From: Clostridium pasteurianum DSM 525 = ATCC 6013
GTDB lineage: Bacteria; Bacillota; Clostridia; Clostridiales; Clostridiaceae
Assembly: GCF_000807255.1 (NCBI RefSeq)
Contig: NZ_CP009268.1
Coordinates: 650,384-714,383, forward strand
Length of the DNA stretch: 64,000 bases
Reading direction: 5' to 3'
Shown here: positions 37,879 through 46,533 of the stretch, in pieces
Layout of the letters: each line of letters starts with the position of its first letter
How positions within the stretch are numbered: the first letter of the stretch is position 1
The notes under the pieces: model-generated
Database searches by the model: none
Seen by the model: only the letters and a program-made list of their open reading frames with translations
What the model was told of the DNA's origin: nothing
Translations under genes and position numbers: made by a program

Positions 37879-39591
37879 ATGAATTGGCTAAAGAACTTAA
37901 AATTGGGTAAAAGACTTGTTATGGCTTTCCTTGTAATGACCATATACATCGTAATCGTGGGAGCTGTGGGAGCTGTTAATATGTACAGGCTTAATGAAGG
38001 GGCTAAAGAGCTGTACACTGTAAATTTACAGAACATAAACAATCTAAATAAATTTGATGCTAATACCATGAAATTCAGATTAGAAATAATAAATTTGGTA
38101 GAAAGCAGAAATAAAGATGGAATTGAAAATACTAAAAGTACCGGGGCTGCCTTAGTGAGCGAAAACAATAAAATATTATCTGACTATAAGAGTTCCACTC
38201 TTACCCAGGAAGAAAAGGCTCTCTTAGATGAACTTGACAGCAAAATGAGCAACTGGAGAGCAATGTGTAATAATACCATAAATCTTATGAGTGATGGCAG
38301 ATATGATGAGGCCATGAATTTAAGCAAAGAGTCAGCGGAATATAGAAGTGAAATAACAAAAACTGTAGATGAACTGATTGTACTTACAGATAAACAGGCT
38401 AAAGCTCAATATGACAACAATATTTCCATATTTAATGTTTCTATATATATTATAGCAATAGTAACTTTAGCTGGAATAGCTGTTGCAATCATTATGGGAA
38501 ATAGAATATCTTCTTTCCTTGTAGGTAAAATTAACAAAATACTTTCCTTTACGGATTCTATGAGTAGAGGTGATTTGAGTAAATCCCTTGAAGATTTGGG
38601 ATCAGACGAAATAGGCAGTATTGGAAGAAGATTAAACAAGGCTAATGACAATATTAGAACACTGGTAAAGGAAATAAATGACAGCGTTGAAAATATGACT
38701 GCTTCCAGTGAAGAACTATCTGCCACCACTGAGGAGATATCTACTATGATGAATGTGGTAAATGAAGCTGCCAATCGTATTGCAGAGGGCTCAGAGAATC
38801 TAAGTAGTGTCACAGAGGAAATCAGTGCTTCCTCTGGAGAAATGGATAACAATACGGAAAGACTTACAACTAAAGCAGATGAAACCAATAAATCCTCTTT
38901 AGAAATAAAGGAACGTGCCTTAGGAATAAAGGAAAAGGCTTCTCTGAGCATAGAAGAGGGAAAATCCGTCTACAGTGAAAAGGAACAGTCTATTGTAGAG
39001 GCCATAAAAGCAGGAGAAGTAGTATCAGAGGTTAAGGTTATGGCAGAATCCATTGGAAATATAGCAAAACAGACAAACCTTTTGGCATTAAATGCAGCTA
39101 TTGAGGCCGCAAGAGCAGGTGAAGCGGGAAAGGGTTTTGAAGTAGTGGCAGAACAGGTTAAAAAGCTGGCAGAGCAGTCTTCAAATTCAGTGGTTAGTAT
39201 AAATAACATGGTAATGTCTGTAGAAAATGCCTTCAAGAGTCTATCGGAAAGCAGTAGAGGAATACTGGATTATATTTCAAGAAGTGTACAGCCAACTTAT
39301 CAGCTTCTTATGGATACGGGAATGCAGTACGAAAAGGATGCGGAATTTATAAACACCTTGGCAAAGGAAGTGGATTACTCATCAGATGAAATGAAACAAA
39401 TGGTAAGTGAAGTCAGTGGTGCCATAGAAAGTGCAGCTTCCACAGCTCAGGATTCTGCAGAGGAATGTCAGGAAATACAGAGCAGTGTAGAAGAAGTTAC
39501 AAAGGCAGTAAATGATATAACTACTTCTTCTCAGGATCTGGCTAGGCTTTCTCAGGATATAACTGGTATGGTTAAAAAATTTAAACTGTAG
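37879..39591 (+). CDS. Methyl-accepting chemotaxis protein 5
   Basis: A 570-residue chemoreceptor with helix 1 ([20 protein letters not shown]), a helical sensor to about residue 185, helix 2 ([20 protein letters not shown]), HAMP and the signalling hairpin with tip [20 protein letters not shown]. It has the same length as receptors 1, 2 and 4 but is clearly more divergent in both sensor and coiled coil and stands 12 kb away. GGGAGGAAA precedes the ATG. A strong terminator lies about 110 bp downstream. Confidence 0.93.
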   Translation: MNWLKNLKLGKRLVMAFLVMTIYIVIVGAVGAVNMYRLNEGAKELYTVNLQNINNLNKFDANTMKFRLEIINLVESRNKDGIENTKSTGAALVSENNKILSDYKSSTLTQEEKALLDELDSKMSNWRAMCNNTINLMSDGRYDEAMNLSKESAEYRSEITKTVDELIVLTDKQAKAQYDNNISIFNVSIYIIAIVTLAGIAVAIIMGNRISSFLVGKINKILSFTDSMSRGDLSKSLEDLGSDEIGSIGRRLNKANDNIRTLVKEINDSVENMTASSEELSATTEEISTMMNVVNEAANRIAEGSENLSSVTEEISASSGEMDNNTERLTTKADETNKSSLEIKERALGIKEKASLSIEEGKSVYSEKEQSIVEAIKAGEVVSEVKVMAESIGNIAKQTNLLALNAAIEAARAGEAGKGFEVVAEQVKKLAEQSSNSVVSINNMVMSVENAFKSLSESSRGILDYISRSVQPTYQLLMDTGMQYEKDAEFINTLAKEVDYSSDEMKQMVSEVSGAIESAASTAQDSAEECQEIQSSVEEVTKAVNDITTSSQDLARLSQDITGMVKKFKL

Positions 39592-39702
39592 AATGTATTA
39601 AAGGACAAAATTTTTTCAGAGAGCTTTGAATAATATAAATATAAGCAGTTCACGAAGAATTATTTACAGTGCTGAATTCTGTGAGAAGTTTATACAATGG
39701 AT

Positions 39703-39732
39703 AAAACCCCCTAAAAAATCAGGGGGTTTTTA
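39703..39732 (+). terminator. Intrinsic terminator after chemoreceptor 5
   Basis: AAAACCCCCT pairs with AGGGGGTTTT, followed by TAT. Confidence 0.88.
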
Positions 39733-39799
39733 TAATTCTAAAACTTTATCAATATGCTCTGTACTCATATAAAATCAGAACAAAGTTTTTTATACAAAT

Positions 39800-39901
39800 C
39801 TATAAATCTCTATCTTTGCCGGCAGCCTTGCATAGAGCAAATATCAGCATATATATTATACTTACAAAAGAACCTATAAATAGACGAAATAAAATAGCCA
39901 T
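39800..39901 (-). CDS. 33-residue membrane microprotein (DUF3789-like)
   Basis: A tiny gene: MAILFRLFIGSFVSIIYMLI followed by FALCKAAGKDRDL. It has a good ribosome site (AAGGAG, 10 bases before the ATG). One transmembrane helix containing a LFIGSF motif and a short charged tail (AAGKxR) fit the DUF3789 family as I remember it; those small proteins have no known function. It is the only gene seen in the 600-bp gap between chemoreceptor 5 and the next protein. Confidence 0.6.
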   Translation of the reverse strand: MAILFRLFIGSFVSIIYMLIFALCKAAGKDRDL

Positions 39902-40192
39902 AATAAACCACTCCTTATTTTCAGTATAGACATAATAATTACATCTTATAACTAAAAAATCAAAATATATGAGAATAAATAACAGTGAATAGATTAGTCT
40001 ATTTTGTTATAGAAAAATTATAAAGACAATTAATGTATAGGCTATTAAATAATTTTTAAATTATAGTAAATACTATGAGAAAATCAGATCTTGAGAAAAT
40101 TAGGAGATTTTTAAATATTTATGGAAAACTAGGTTATAATATACTTTTATAATGATTAGTGATAAAATTATAAGTGAAATGAGGTGTAAAAA

Positions 40193-40552
40193 ATGATATT
40201 ATATCATTTCTCAAATGGGAAGTGTGACAGATTGATTCCCAATTTATCATCAAAAAGACAGCTAACTGAGGGAAATACAACAAAAGAAAAGATAACAATT
40301 TTAACTACTAACCCCAATATGTTTTATGAAAATGACAATGGAGATAACTTTTTTAAGTATAGATATATTGTAAAGCTGGACGAAAACGATCCTTATTTAC
40401 ATGCTGATGATAAATTCAATGGAATGCTGGAAAAACATAATAGAAGCTTTCATTCCAAGCGTGTGGCATTTAAGTGGTTTTTTTATGAGAATCCACTTGA
40501 TTACAGTGCTATTTCAGAATGGGATAAAAAGCTATGTAAATTTATGGAATAA
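40193..40552 (+). CDS. Hypothetical protein, 119 residues
   Basis: I do not recognise this protein. It begins MILYHFSNGKCDRLIPNLSS, is soluble, and has aromatic and charged stretches (FKYRYIVKLDENDPYLHADD, HSKRVAFKWFFYENP). The opening YHFS resembles the start of some ADP-ribosyltransferase-like small domains, but the rest does not support such a call. GAGGTG precedes the ATG. It is a single gene followed by a terminator at 40605-40655. Confidence 0.6.
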   Translation: MILYHFSNGKCDRLIPNLSSKRQLTEGNTTKEKITILTTNPNMFYENDNGDNFFKYRYIVKLDENDPYLHADDKFNGMLEKHNRSFHSKRVAFKWFFYENPLDYSAISEWDKKLCKFME

Positions 40553-40604
40553 TAGGGAAAAAAGCTATTACACCATATTTAATTTTGATATCTACAGCAT
40601 AAAA

Positions 40605-40655
40605 AATAACCTCAGCTTATATGTGAAATCAGTTATATAAGTTGGGGCTATTTTT
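40605..40655 (+). terminator. Interrupted-stem terminator
   Basis: AATAACCTCAGCTTATAT pairs with ATATAAGTTGGGGCTATT (one mismatch region) and TTTT follows. It ends the 40193 gene. Confidence 0.7.
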
Positions 40656-40656
40656 C

Positions 40657-40842
40657 ACCTGACTAACTTGGCGTAAGTCTCCCTGGCACTCTGTACAGCC
40701 CTCACACAAAATCAAAAAGAAGATTTTGGTTCTCTGCTTTTCCTAAAGTGGGAGTTCAACGCCAAGTAAGCCATGCATTCGCAGTTCTAAAATTCAGATG
40801 GGGTAAAAGAATCCCCAGCTGAATTAAGAACTTGCTTCAATT
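40657..40842 (+). repeat. Modular intergenic repeat, copy H (one loop module)
   Basis: Plus-strand copy with a single module (GCACTCTGTACAGCCCTCAC through TCTCTGCTT) in the loop, between ACTTGGCGTAAG and GGGAGTTCAACGCCAAGT, then the usual hairpin and CTTGCTTCAATT. It is intermediate between minimal and three-module copies. Confidence 0.85.
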
Positions 40843-40878
40843 ATAATAATTTATTTACTCTTTTAATCAGGTGAAATA

Positions 40879-41904
40879 TTATTTCAAATCTCCCTCAAAT
40901 ATGAACTGATGAAGATCCGCTACATTTTTATCCTTATCCCAGCCGAGAAAGTAGGTACCTTTGATGTATTTACTGAAGCTGTAACCAGCTTTATCCTCTG
41001 GAAGTCTGAACTGGTTAATAGTCGTAATCTTATTGGTGATTACATAGGTTATATATGAAAGAATATCTGTCTTTGACAATGAGGTTTCTACATCGGGAAA
41101 AATTGTATCAAGGGCAGTAGAAGCCTCAGCAGGATTCATGGAAGCAAGTCTACTGAATACCTGAGTCAGTACTGCTCTTTGTCTTTCAGTTCTCTGAAAA
41201 TCCTGTCTGCCTACATATCTTATTCTGGAATATCCAAGGGCTTGTATACCATTTAGATGCTGCATTCCTCCCGTAGTTAAAAGCTTAGGAGTTACTCCAT
41301 TTATCTTTGCCACTTCTCTTATGTAGTTATTGGCAACATCCACCTCAGAAGAGGATACATACATATCTATACCACCTACTGCGTCTATAATTCTGTCAAA
41401 GTGAGTAAAGTCTACCTTTACGTAATCTTTAATATTCATATCAAAATTGCTGTTTATGGCTTTGATAGAGTACTGACCACCTCCATTTTTTCCTCCTCCC
41501 TGCTTATAGATGACGTTGATTCTGTCAAGGGTAGTGCCTTCGGTAACACCTTCCCCTACCACATTGTCTATGAGCATATCTCTCATAAGGGAGGTAAGTT
41601 TTAATTTGTTATGAGCTTTATCAATAGTTAAAATCATTATAGAATCTACAAGACCGGGATCTGTATCGGGATCACGGCTGTCTGAGCCCATAAGAAGTAT
41701 ATTAACATAATTTTTATCAATATCTTTGCTGGTGTTCTGATCAAATTGCTTGGTATCTATACCAAGATCAGAGGGTTTCTTTGATATCTCTGTAGTTTTC
41801 ATTTTGGATAGCTTGCTGTCTATGTATAGATAAGCACCTCCGCCTATAATAGCTATAATTAGCAAAACAACTATAATAGGAACAAATATTTTTTTCTTTT
41901 TCAT
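40879..41904 (-). CDS. LytR-CpsA-Psr (LCP) family protein 2
   Basis: A 341-residue LCP protein with a Lys-rich start, a single anchor (IFVPIIVVLLIIAIIGGGAY), LLMGSDSRDPDTDPGLVDSI, LTSLMRDM and YSRIRYVGRQDFQRTERQRA. Compared with its two paralogues it has about ten extra residues after the LMRDM motif (VVGEGVTEGTTLDRINVIYK) in place of the shorter GKSQDKLTHAYAYG-type segment. TTGGAGGACA precedes the ATG. Confidence 0.92.
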   Translation of the reverse strand: MKKKKIFVPIIVVLLIIAIIGGGAYLYIDSKLSKMKTTEISKKPSDLGIDTKQFDQNTSKDIDKNYVNILLMGSDSRDPDTDPGLVDSIMILTIDKAHNKLKLTSLMRDMLIDNVVGEGVTEGTTLDRINVIYKQGGGKNGGGQYSIKAINSNFDMNIKDYVKVDFTHFDRIIDAVGGIDMYVSSSEVDVANNYIREVAKINGVTPKLLTTGGMQHLNGIQALGYSRIRYVGRQDFQRTERQRAVLTQVFSRLASMNPAEASTALDTIFPDVETSLSKTDILSYITYVITNKITTINQFRLPEDKAGYSFSKYIKGTYFLGWDKDKNVADLHQFIFEGDLK

Positions 41905-41954
41905 TGGTTGTCCTCCAAATTTTATTTTATATAATCTTTGCTAAAATATATTAT

Positions 41955-41990
41955 CTCACAAAGCAATTTAAATTTAAATTGCTTTGTGAG
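41955..41990. terminator. Perfect 36-bp palindrome, probable bidirectional terminator
   Basis: CTCACAAAGCAATTTAAA is followed directly by its exact reverse complement, giving an 18-bp stem without a designed loop. It lies downstream of the 42016-42723 gene and upstream of LCP protein 2 on the minus strand. Confidence 0.7.
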
Positions 41991-42015
41991 ACTGCATCTT
42001 TTTGTTTATATGTTT

Positions 42016-42723
42016 TTAAGCAGAAAATATAATAATCATTTTTAGTATTACAGCCAATAGAGGAAATATTAAAAATAAATATTTTTGTTTTAACTTAGAA
42101 TTTAGTTGTGTATTTCTAAAAATTTCAATTATAAACCATAAAGAGAGTAAAATATAAGCGGTGCCGAAAGGAAGTACTAAATATTTATTGTTAGATTTAA
42201 TTATTATAATGAGAGCTAAAACAACAAGTATAGGCAAAACATACTGTGAAGTTTTAATTAAAGATGGAGTAGTACTTTTTTTTATATCCGCATACTGTGA
42301 TAAAGTATTTTTTACCTCCTCATAGCCAATTAGATAATAGGGTATTCCAATTACTTTATATTTATCTTTGGTTTTTATAATTAAGCCTTTATAAGTTATT
42401 TCCTCTATAGTAATAATATCACTGTATTCAATTTCTATAGTTGGAAGAGATAATTGCTTTTTTACTATTGAATTATCTGAAATTACTAATTCATAAGATA
42501 AAAGAGATTCTTTTTGATTTTTTAATCCTCTTTGTATTGATATAGTTAATACTACAGCTATTAAAATAACTATAATAAAAAAAGTTGTTATACTGGTTGA
42601 ATTGTTTGCCGAATTCATATATAACACAGCAACTAAAACTAACAAAGATAATGGTATTATTCGTAGTAATATTTTAGATATAGATTTATTAAGTCCTTCT
42701 GGTGATAATTTGTAAGTTTTCAT
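42016..42723 (-). CDS. Hypothetical membrane protein, 235 residues
   Basis: An unassigned protein with two N-terminal helices (LLRIIPLSLLVLVAVLYM, TTFFIIVILIAVVLTISI), a PH-like soluble middle (LLSYELVISDNSIVKKQLSL, IDIITIEEI-type strand pattern) and three C-terminal helices. The layout is common in clostridial membrane proteins with a bacterial PH-like domain. GGGGGAATATT lies before the ATG. It is close to another small membrane protein gene on the same strand. Confidence 0.65.
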   Translation of the reverse strand: MKTYKLSPEGLNKSISKILLRIIPLSLLVLVAVLYMNSANNSTSITTFFIIVILIAVVLTISIQRGLKNQKESLLSYELVISDNSIVKKQLSLPTIEIEYSDIITIEEITYKGLIIKTKDKYKVIGIPYYLIGYEEVKNTLSQYADIKKSTTPSLIKTSQYVLPILVVLALIIIIKSNNKYLVLPFGTAYILLSLWFIIEIFRNTQLNSKLKQKYLFLIFPLLAVILKMIIIFSA

Positions 42724-42793
42724 TAATATTCCCCCAATATGATATTATACAAGTTTTTAAAATAATATATATTATAACTTTTCAAAATGCTAA

Positions 42794-43273
42794 TCAAGCA
42801 TTCTTGTACATCTTTATATAATCACCTAAAGTCTTAAAAAAGTCATTATTCTGAGTATCAAGTAAAGATAGATTTACTGCCACAGAGCGGCCCTGTTTTC
42901 TATGAAATCTCAGCATATAGTTTGTAGAAAAGCCTACCAAGGAGGAGCTTGCTACCAGCTGAGTATATTTTTCCCGGTTAATACCTTTCAGTTCATCCCA
43001 CTTTATGAATATGTTAGAGAATATAAAACTTTGAATCTCAATGCCTTCCTTAGAAATTGTAACTATAGGTCTTTTATCCACTGCCTTTATAAAGGTGGTT
43101 AGCCCAACTACTACCAAAACAACTATTACAATTCTAAGTATAATTACAGCGGTATCTGTTATCATATCTGGATCATTTAAAACTTTTGTACAGATTAAAA
43201 ATATTAGCACCCAGCAGAGTATTGATAGAATAATGCAGTTCACTCTCTTTGAATAATAAGATTTAGATTCCAT
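42794..43273 (-). CDS. Small membrane protein of STM3941/PH-like type
   Basis: A 159-residue protein with two helices (CIILSILCWVLIFLICTKVL, VIILRIVIVVLVVVGLTTFI) and a soluble C-terminal half beginning RPIVTISKEGIEIQSFIFSN and containing IKWDELKGI, as in STM3941-like and PH-like domains. The function is unknown. AAGGAGTGA precedes the ATG. It is probably transcribed with the 42016 gene. Confidence 0.65.
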   Translation of the reverse strand: MESKSYYSKRVNCIILSILCWVLIFLICTKVLNDPDMITDTAVIILRIVIVVLVVVGLTTFIKAVDKRPIVTISKEGIEIQSFIFSNIFIKWDELKGINREKYTQLVASSSLVGFSTNYMLRFHRKQGRSVAVNLSLLDTQNNDFFKTLGDYIKMYKNA

Positions 43274-43481
43274 AAAATCACTCCTTAATATTGGTTTATA
43301 ATTTTTATTCCAATTTAAATATATTATGACATAAAGTAGGATAGATTTAAATGCTTTTTATAATGATAAGAAACTGGACTTACTGTTAAATAAAATTAAG
43401 ATTTAAGTTTATAAATATTTATAACAACGATATAATTTAAGTAAAATAAAAGATGTGTATATTAAGAAACGGTTTATATTT

Positions 43482-43510
43482 TTGCTTCCAGTTGGTGCTA
43501 GTATGATAAT
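43482..43510 (+). promoter_or_regulatory. Candidate promoter of the GHKL/RES/STAS locus
   Basis: TTGCTT at 43482-43487 and GATAAT at 43505-43510 with a 17-base spacer, about 25 bp upstream of the first reading frame of the locus. Confidence 0.45.
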
Positions 43511-43531
43511 ATATTATTAAGAATAAGTGCG

Positions 43532-44328
43532 GTGATAATTGTGAATATATATTTTCCTAAAAGTTTAAAGTCAGATAAAAAAGGAATTGAATTTATTTCA
43601 TATGTTTGGGGTAAGTGTAAAAAAATATATTCATATAAGATTTTCTGGAATTTAAGGTTTACTTCAAATATTGAAACAAATCTTTTATCTGTATTAGGAA
43701 TAATTATAGATAAACTTATGAAAAAAGGTAACAAAATTTTTATAGAATTAAGAGATAATAAAGGAATATTGAGAACTATTTCTAGCAATATAATTGAAGA
43801 ATTATTTATGAAGTACTCTGAATTTAAATTTAAGGCATTGCAATATAAATATATAAATTTTTCTATTGTAAATAATGAAATAGATAAATATCTAAATGAA
43901 GATTTAAAAGAACTAAGATTAAAAGAATTTGAGAAAGTAAAAATAATACTTAGTGAGCTTATTGCAAACATAAAAATGCATGCATCTTCAAAACAAGGTT
44001 CTATATCAGCATTCATAGATATAAAAAAAGATGAGTTAGTTGTAAGTGTATGTAATATAGGAAAGACTATAAAGCAGAATATTGAAGAAAAAGTTAATTA
44101 TAATTTTGATAATGATTTAGATGCAATTCTTTGGCTGAATTAAATAAATGGTTTTATAATGAAAAGAATGTAAACGAAATAGATATTTCGGATAGTTTAA
44201 TAATAAATAGTTTTTTCCCTGGAACATTAATAACTATTAGTATTGACTATGATAAAAATGAAGGTGCTTATGAAAATTATTTTGTAAAAGAATTTGATTT
44301 GTTTCAAATATTTAACATTAAAGAATAA
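43532..44328 (+). pseudogene. GHKL ATPase with STAS-like N-terminus, broken by a deletion/frameshift
   Basis: The first frame (43532-44143) has an N-terminal region patterned like a STAS domain (ETNLLSVLGIIIDKLMKKGN, then KIFIELRDNKG) and then a GHKL N box, ILSELIANIKMHASS, and a short G1-like VCNIGKTI. It stops after DLDAILWLN. The next 65 codons, in another frame from about 44131 (SLAELNKWFYNEKN...FFPGTLITISI), are the C-terminal strands of the same domain. The G2 box (GGxGL) expected between them is missing, so roughly 20-25 codons appear deleted. As written it cannot bind ATP normally. The start is GTG 43532 or 43541. Confidence 0.65.
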
Positions 44329-44336
44329 GAGGAAAA

Positions 44337-45608
44337 ATGATGAATTGTATTATATATTTTTTAACTGATTATTATCAAAAAAGCTTAAGAAGTTTAGCTC
44401 AGACTCAAGCTGATTCATATGAAGAGGTCTTAGATAAATATAAAAAAATATTTATCTCACATTTGAATTATGTAAAAAATAAAAAATGCAACTTTGAGTC
44501 TTGCAAGTTTGGTTGTAATAATGAATGTAGTAATCTAAAAGAAATAATTAAGAATATAGATGTTAATAAAATACAGGATTTTTTTGATACAATAAAGAAA
44601 ATATATATAAATTGGATAGATGCAAAGACAAGTGATTCGCTAAATGAATTAAAGACTTTGTTACATAATTTTAAAATGATTGATTTTAAGGCAGAAGATA
44701 TTACAAAAGAATTATTTTTTAAAGGAAGGCTAAGTGAACAAATATTAACAACATGGCAGATGTTTCACATACCGTTTAATAAACGTTATCTTATTAGCAA
44801 TCAAAGATATAGTTTAACTGGACAACCGTTAATTTATTTGGGTAAATCAGTTATTGATGTTGTAGAAGAGTTGGAAGTAAGTCAAGAACAATTATCATTG
44901 TTAAAAGTTTCAACTTTTGAAATAAAAGAAAACTTGAGGGTATATGATTTAAGAAATGATATATATAATGACGTTATAAATGCAAAAATAGAAAGTAGAA
45001 TATTAGGTAATGATAGTAAGGAAATAATAAATGAAGGTAAATTTTTTAAAAACATACTATCATCAATATGTAGTTTTCAAAAAAGAAAAGAACATAGAAA
45101 TTTTTCCTTCTGTGAAGAATATGTACTTCCACAGGTGTTAGCTCAAACATTAAAAAATGAATTATTTCATGGTATAATATATCATTCCACAAAAAAGTTT
45201 AATAATATAAACTTTGAAATTTCATCTGAAGAAGATAGTTGGATACAATACATAAAAAGAACAAAATATAAAGAAAATGTTGCATTGTTTACTCATTTCA
45301 ACGATGAGCATGTATATGATAGAAACTTATATGAGAAACTTACTATAAGTACTCCAATAGATATTGCAAAATTAAACACTATAAAAATCGATGATTTGAA
45401 AAATATTCAAGCTGAAATTAATCAAACTAAGAAGCAAGATATGATTTCAATTTGTGAAACATTATTATCTAAATTTGATAGAGAATTTTCACAATGTTGT
45501 ATAAATGAGAAAAAATATCGCGAAACAAATATAGGTCAGCTGCATATATATCATTTGTATAGTATTTTTAATAGAATTTTAACTCAGTGTAATGAAGAGG
45601 TGAAGTAA
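44337..45608 (+). CDS. RES-domain protein with N-terminal Cys cluster
   Basis: A 423-residue protein. An N-terminal helical region contains a CX4CX3CX3C cluster (C51, C56, C60, C64), likely zinc-binding. The central part matches the RES domain: QRYSLTGQPLIYLGKS with Arg157, VVEELE with Glu177/178, and HGIIYHSTKKF with Ser284, giving the R-E-S triad in order. Characterised RES toxins degrade NAD+. The usual RES-Xre antitoxin is absent; instead the gene lies between a GHKL ATPase remnant and a STAS-like gene. AAGAGG precedes the ATG. The RES assignment comes from reading motifs and should be verified. Confidence 0.65.
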   Translation: MMNCIIYFLTDYYQKSLRSLAQTQADSYEEVLDKYKKIFISHLNYVKNKKCNFESCKFGCNNECSNLKEIIKNIDVNKIQDFFDTIKKIYINWIDAKTSDSLNELKTLLHNFKMIDFKAEDITKELFFKGRLSEQILTTWQMFHIPFNKRYLISNQRYSLTGQPLIYLGKSVIDVVEELEVSQEQLSLLKVSTFEIKENLRVYDLRNDIYNDVINAKIESRILGNDSKEIINEGKFFKNILSSICSFQKRKEHRNFSFCEEYVLPQVLAQTLKNELFHGIIYHSTKKFNNINFEISSEEDSWIQYIKRTKYKENVALFTHFNDEHVYDRNLYEKLTISTPIDIAKLNTIKIDDLKNIQAEINQTKKQDMISICETLLSKFDREFSQCCINEKKYRETNIGQLHIYHLYSIFNRILTQCNEEVK

Positions 45609-45914
45609 ATGGAGAAAGTTATAAAGGTCATTGATTTACTAAATTCTATATCAGCAGATGATGATGAAAAGGGAAATAAAGTATTCAATAGTATCGTTAA
45701 TAGTGCAAATGAAAAATACGATAATATAATATTAAACTTTGAAGGTATAAGTTTAATTAATACAGCTTTTCTTAATAATGCTATGGGAAAGATATGTGGA
45801 TTAGAAGAATTTGAAAGTGGGAAAGTGAATGTAAAGGTGGCCAACTTTCCAAAAGAAGCAATTGAACTTTTAAGGGAAGTGTTAAAAACTGCTAGTGAAA
45901 AATATTCAAAATAA
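45609..45914 (+). CDS. Stand-alone STAS-like (DUF4325) protein
   Basis: A 101-residue single-domain protein. The pattern YDNIILNFEGISLINTAFLN is the DUF4325/STAS-like core also seen at the C-terminus of the protein at 34389. The ATG abuts the stop codon of the RES gene, with AGAGGTGA inside that gene, so the two are translationally coupled. By analogy with STAS/GHKL pairs it could bind the ATPase or restrain the RES protein; this is inference. Confidence 0.75.
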   Translation: MEKVIKVIDLLNSISADDDEKGNKVFNSIVNSANEKYDNIILNFEGISLINTAFLNNAMGKICGLEEFESGKVNVKVANFPKEAIELLREVLKTASEKYSK

Positions 45915-45933
45915 TATGGTCCAAGATACTGAT

Positions 45934-45972
45934 AAGCTGTAAGCATAAAATTTTAAATGTATACTTACAGCT
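45934..45972 (+). terminator. Weak hairpin after the STAS-like gene
   Basis: AGCTGTAAG pairs with CTTACAGCT across an A+T loop; the following T tract is short. It is a possible end of the GHKL/RES/STAS transcript. Confidence 0.5.
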
Positions 45973-45980
45973 ATAAGTTT

Positions 45981-46120
45981 AACCTGACTAACTTGGCGTA
46001 AGAGGTAAGCCTCCCACCTTTTTCAAGTGGGAGTTCAACGCCAAGTAAGCCATACATTTGCAGTTCTAAAATTCAGATGGGGTAAAAGAATCCCCACCTG
46101 AATTAAGAACTTGCTTCAAT
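45981..46120 (+). repeat. Modular intergenic repeat, copy I (no loop module)
   Basis: Plus-strand minimal copy with loop GCCTCCCACCTTTTTCAAGT inside the ACTTGGCG/CGCCAAGT stem, then GCCATACATTTGCAG, the ATTCAGATGGGG hairpin and AACTTGCTTCAAT. It sits between the STAS-like gene and the gntP stump. Confidence 0.85.
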
Positions 46121-46144
46121 ACTCATGAAATCTAAAGCAGTATA

Positions 46145-46310
46145 TTATCCAAAGAAAAAATTAAGAATAAGCAGGGCAATAAGTCCTGTAAAGCAGGCAA
46201 GGGTTGAAGTTACAGACCGGACCTTCATCTGTTCTTTAACGTCTTTTATACCAATGGATTCATTGATAACCCAAAAATAGGAGTCATTAAAATAGGAGAA
46301 AATTGTTACG
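46145..46310 (-). pseudogene. gntP: 3' stump of a GntP-family gluconate permease
   Basis: The minus strand translates to FSYFNDSYFWVINESIGIKD followed by VKEQMKVRSVTSTLACFTGL and a final hydrophobic helix ending in a stop. This matches the C-terminus of GntP/DsdX permeases (SHxNDSGFW motif and last helix). The frame is cut at 46310 where transposon-like terminal sequence begins. The missing 5' part is not found on the other side of the element, so sequence has been lost as well as interrupted. Confidence 0.75.
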
Positions 46311-46533
46311 TGTCAAATTATTTAATCCTTAAAAAGTCAAATTATTTCAGCCTAAAATTAGTAATAATGTGGTAAAAAATCAGTTTAAATAATCTTACTA
46401 ATGGCAAATTAAGTCTCAAAAATCAAATTAAATAACCCTTTCTCCACAATATCCACAATGTATAAAATTCTAAAATTGGTCAATAAATATAGGCATAGAA
46501 AAACACTGCTCAGAATAAGCAGTGTAAAAAATT

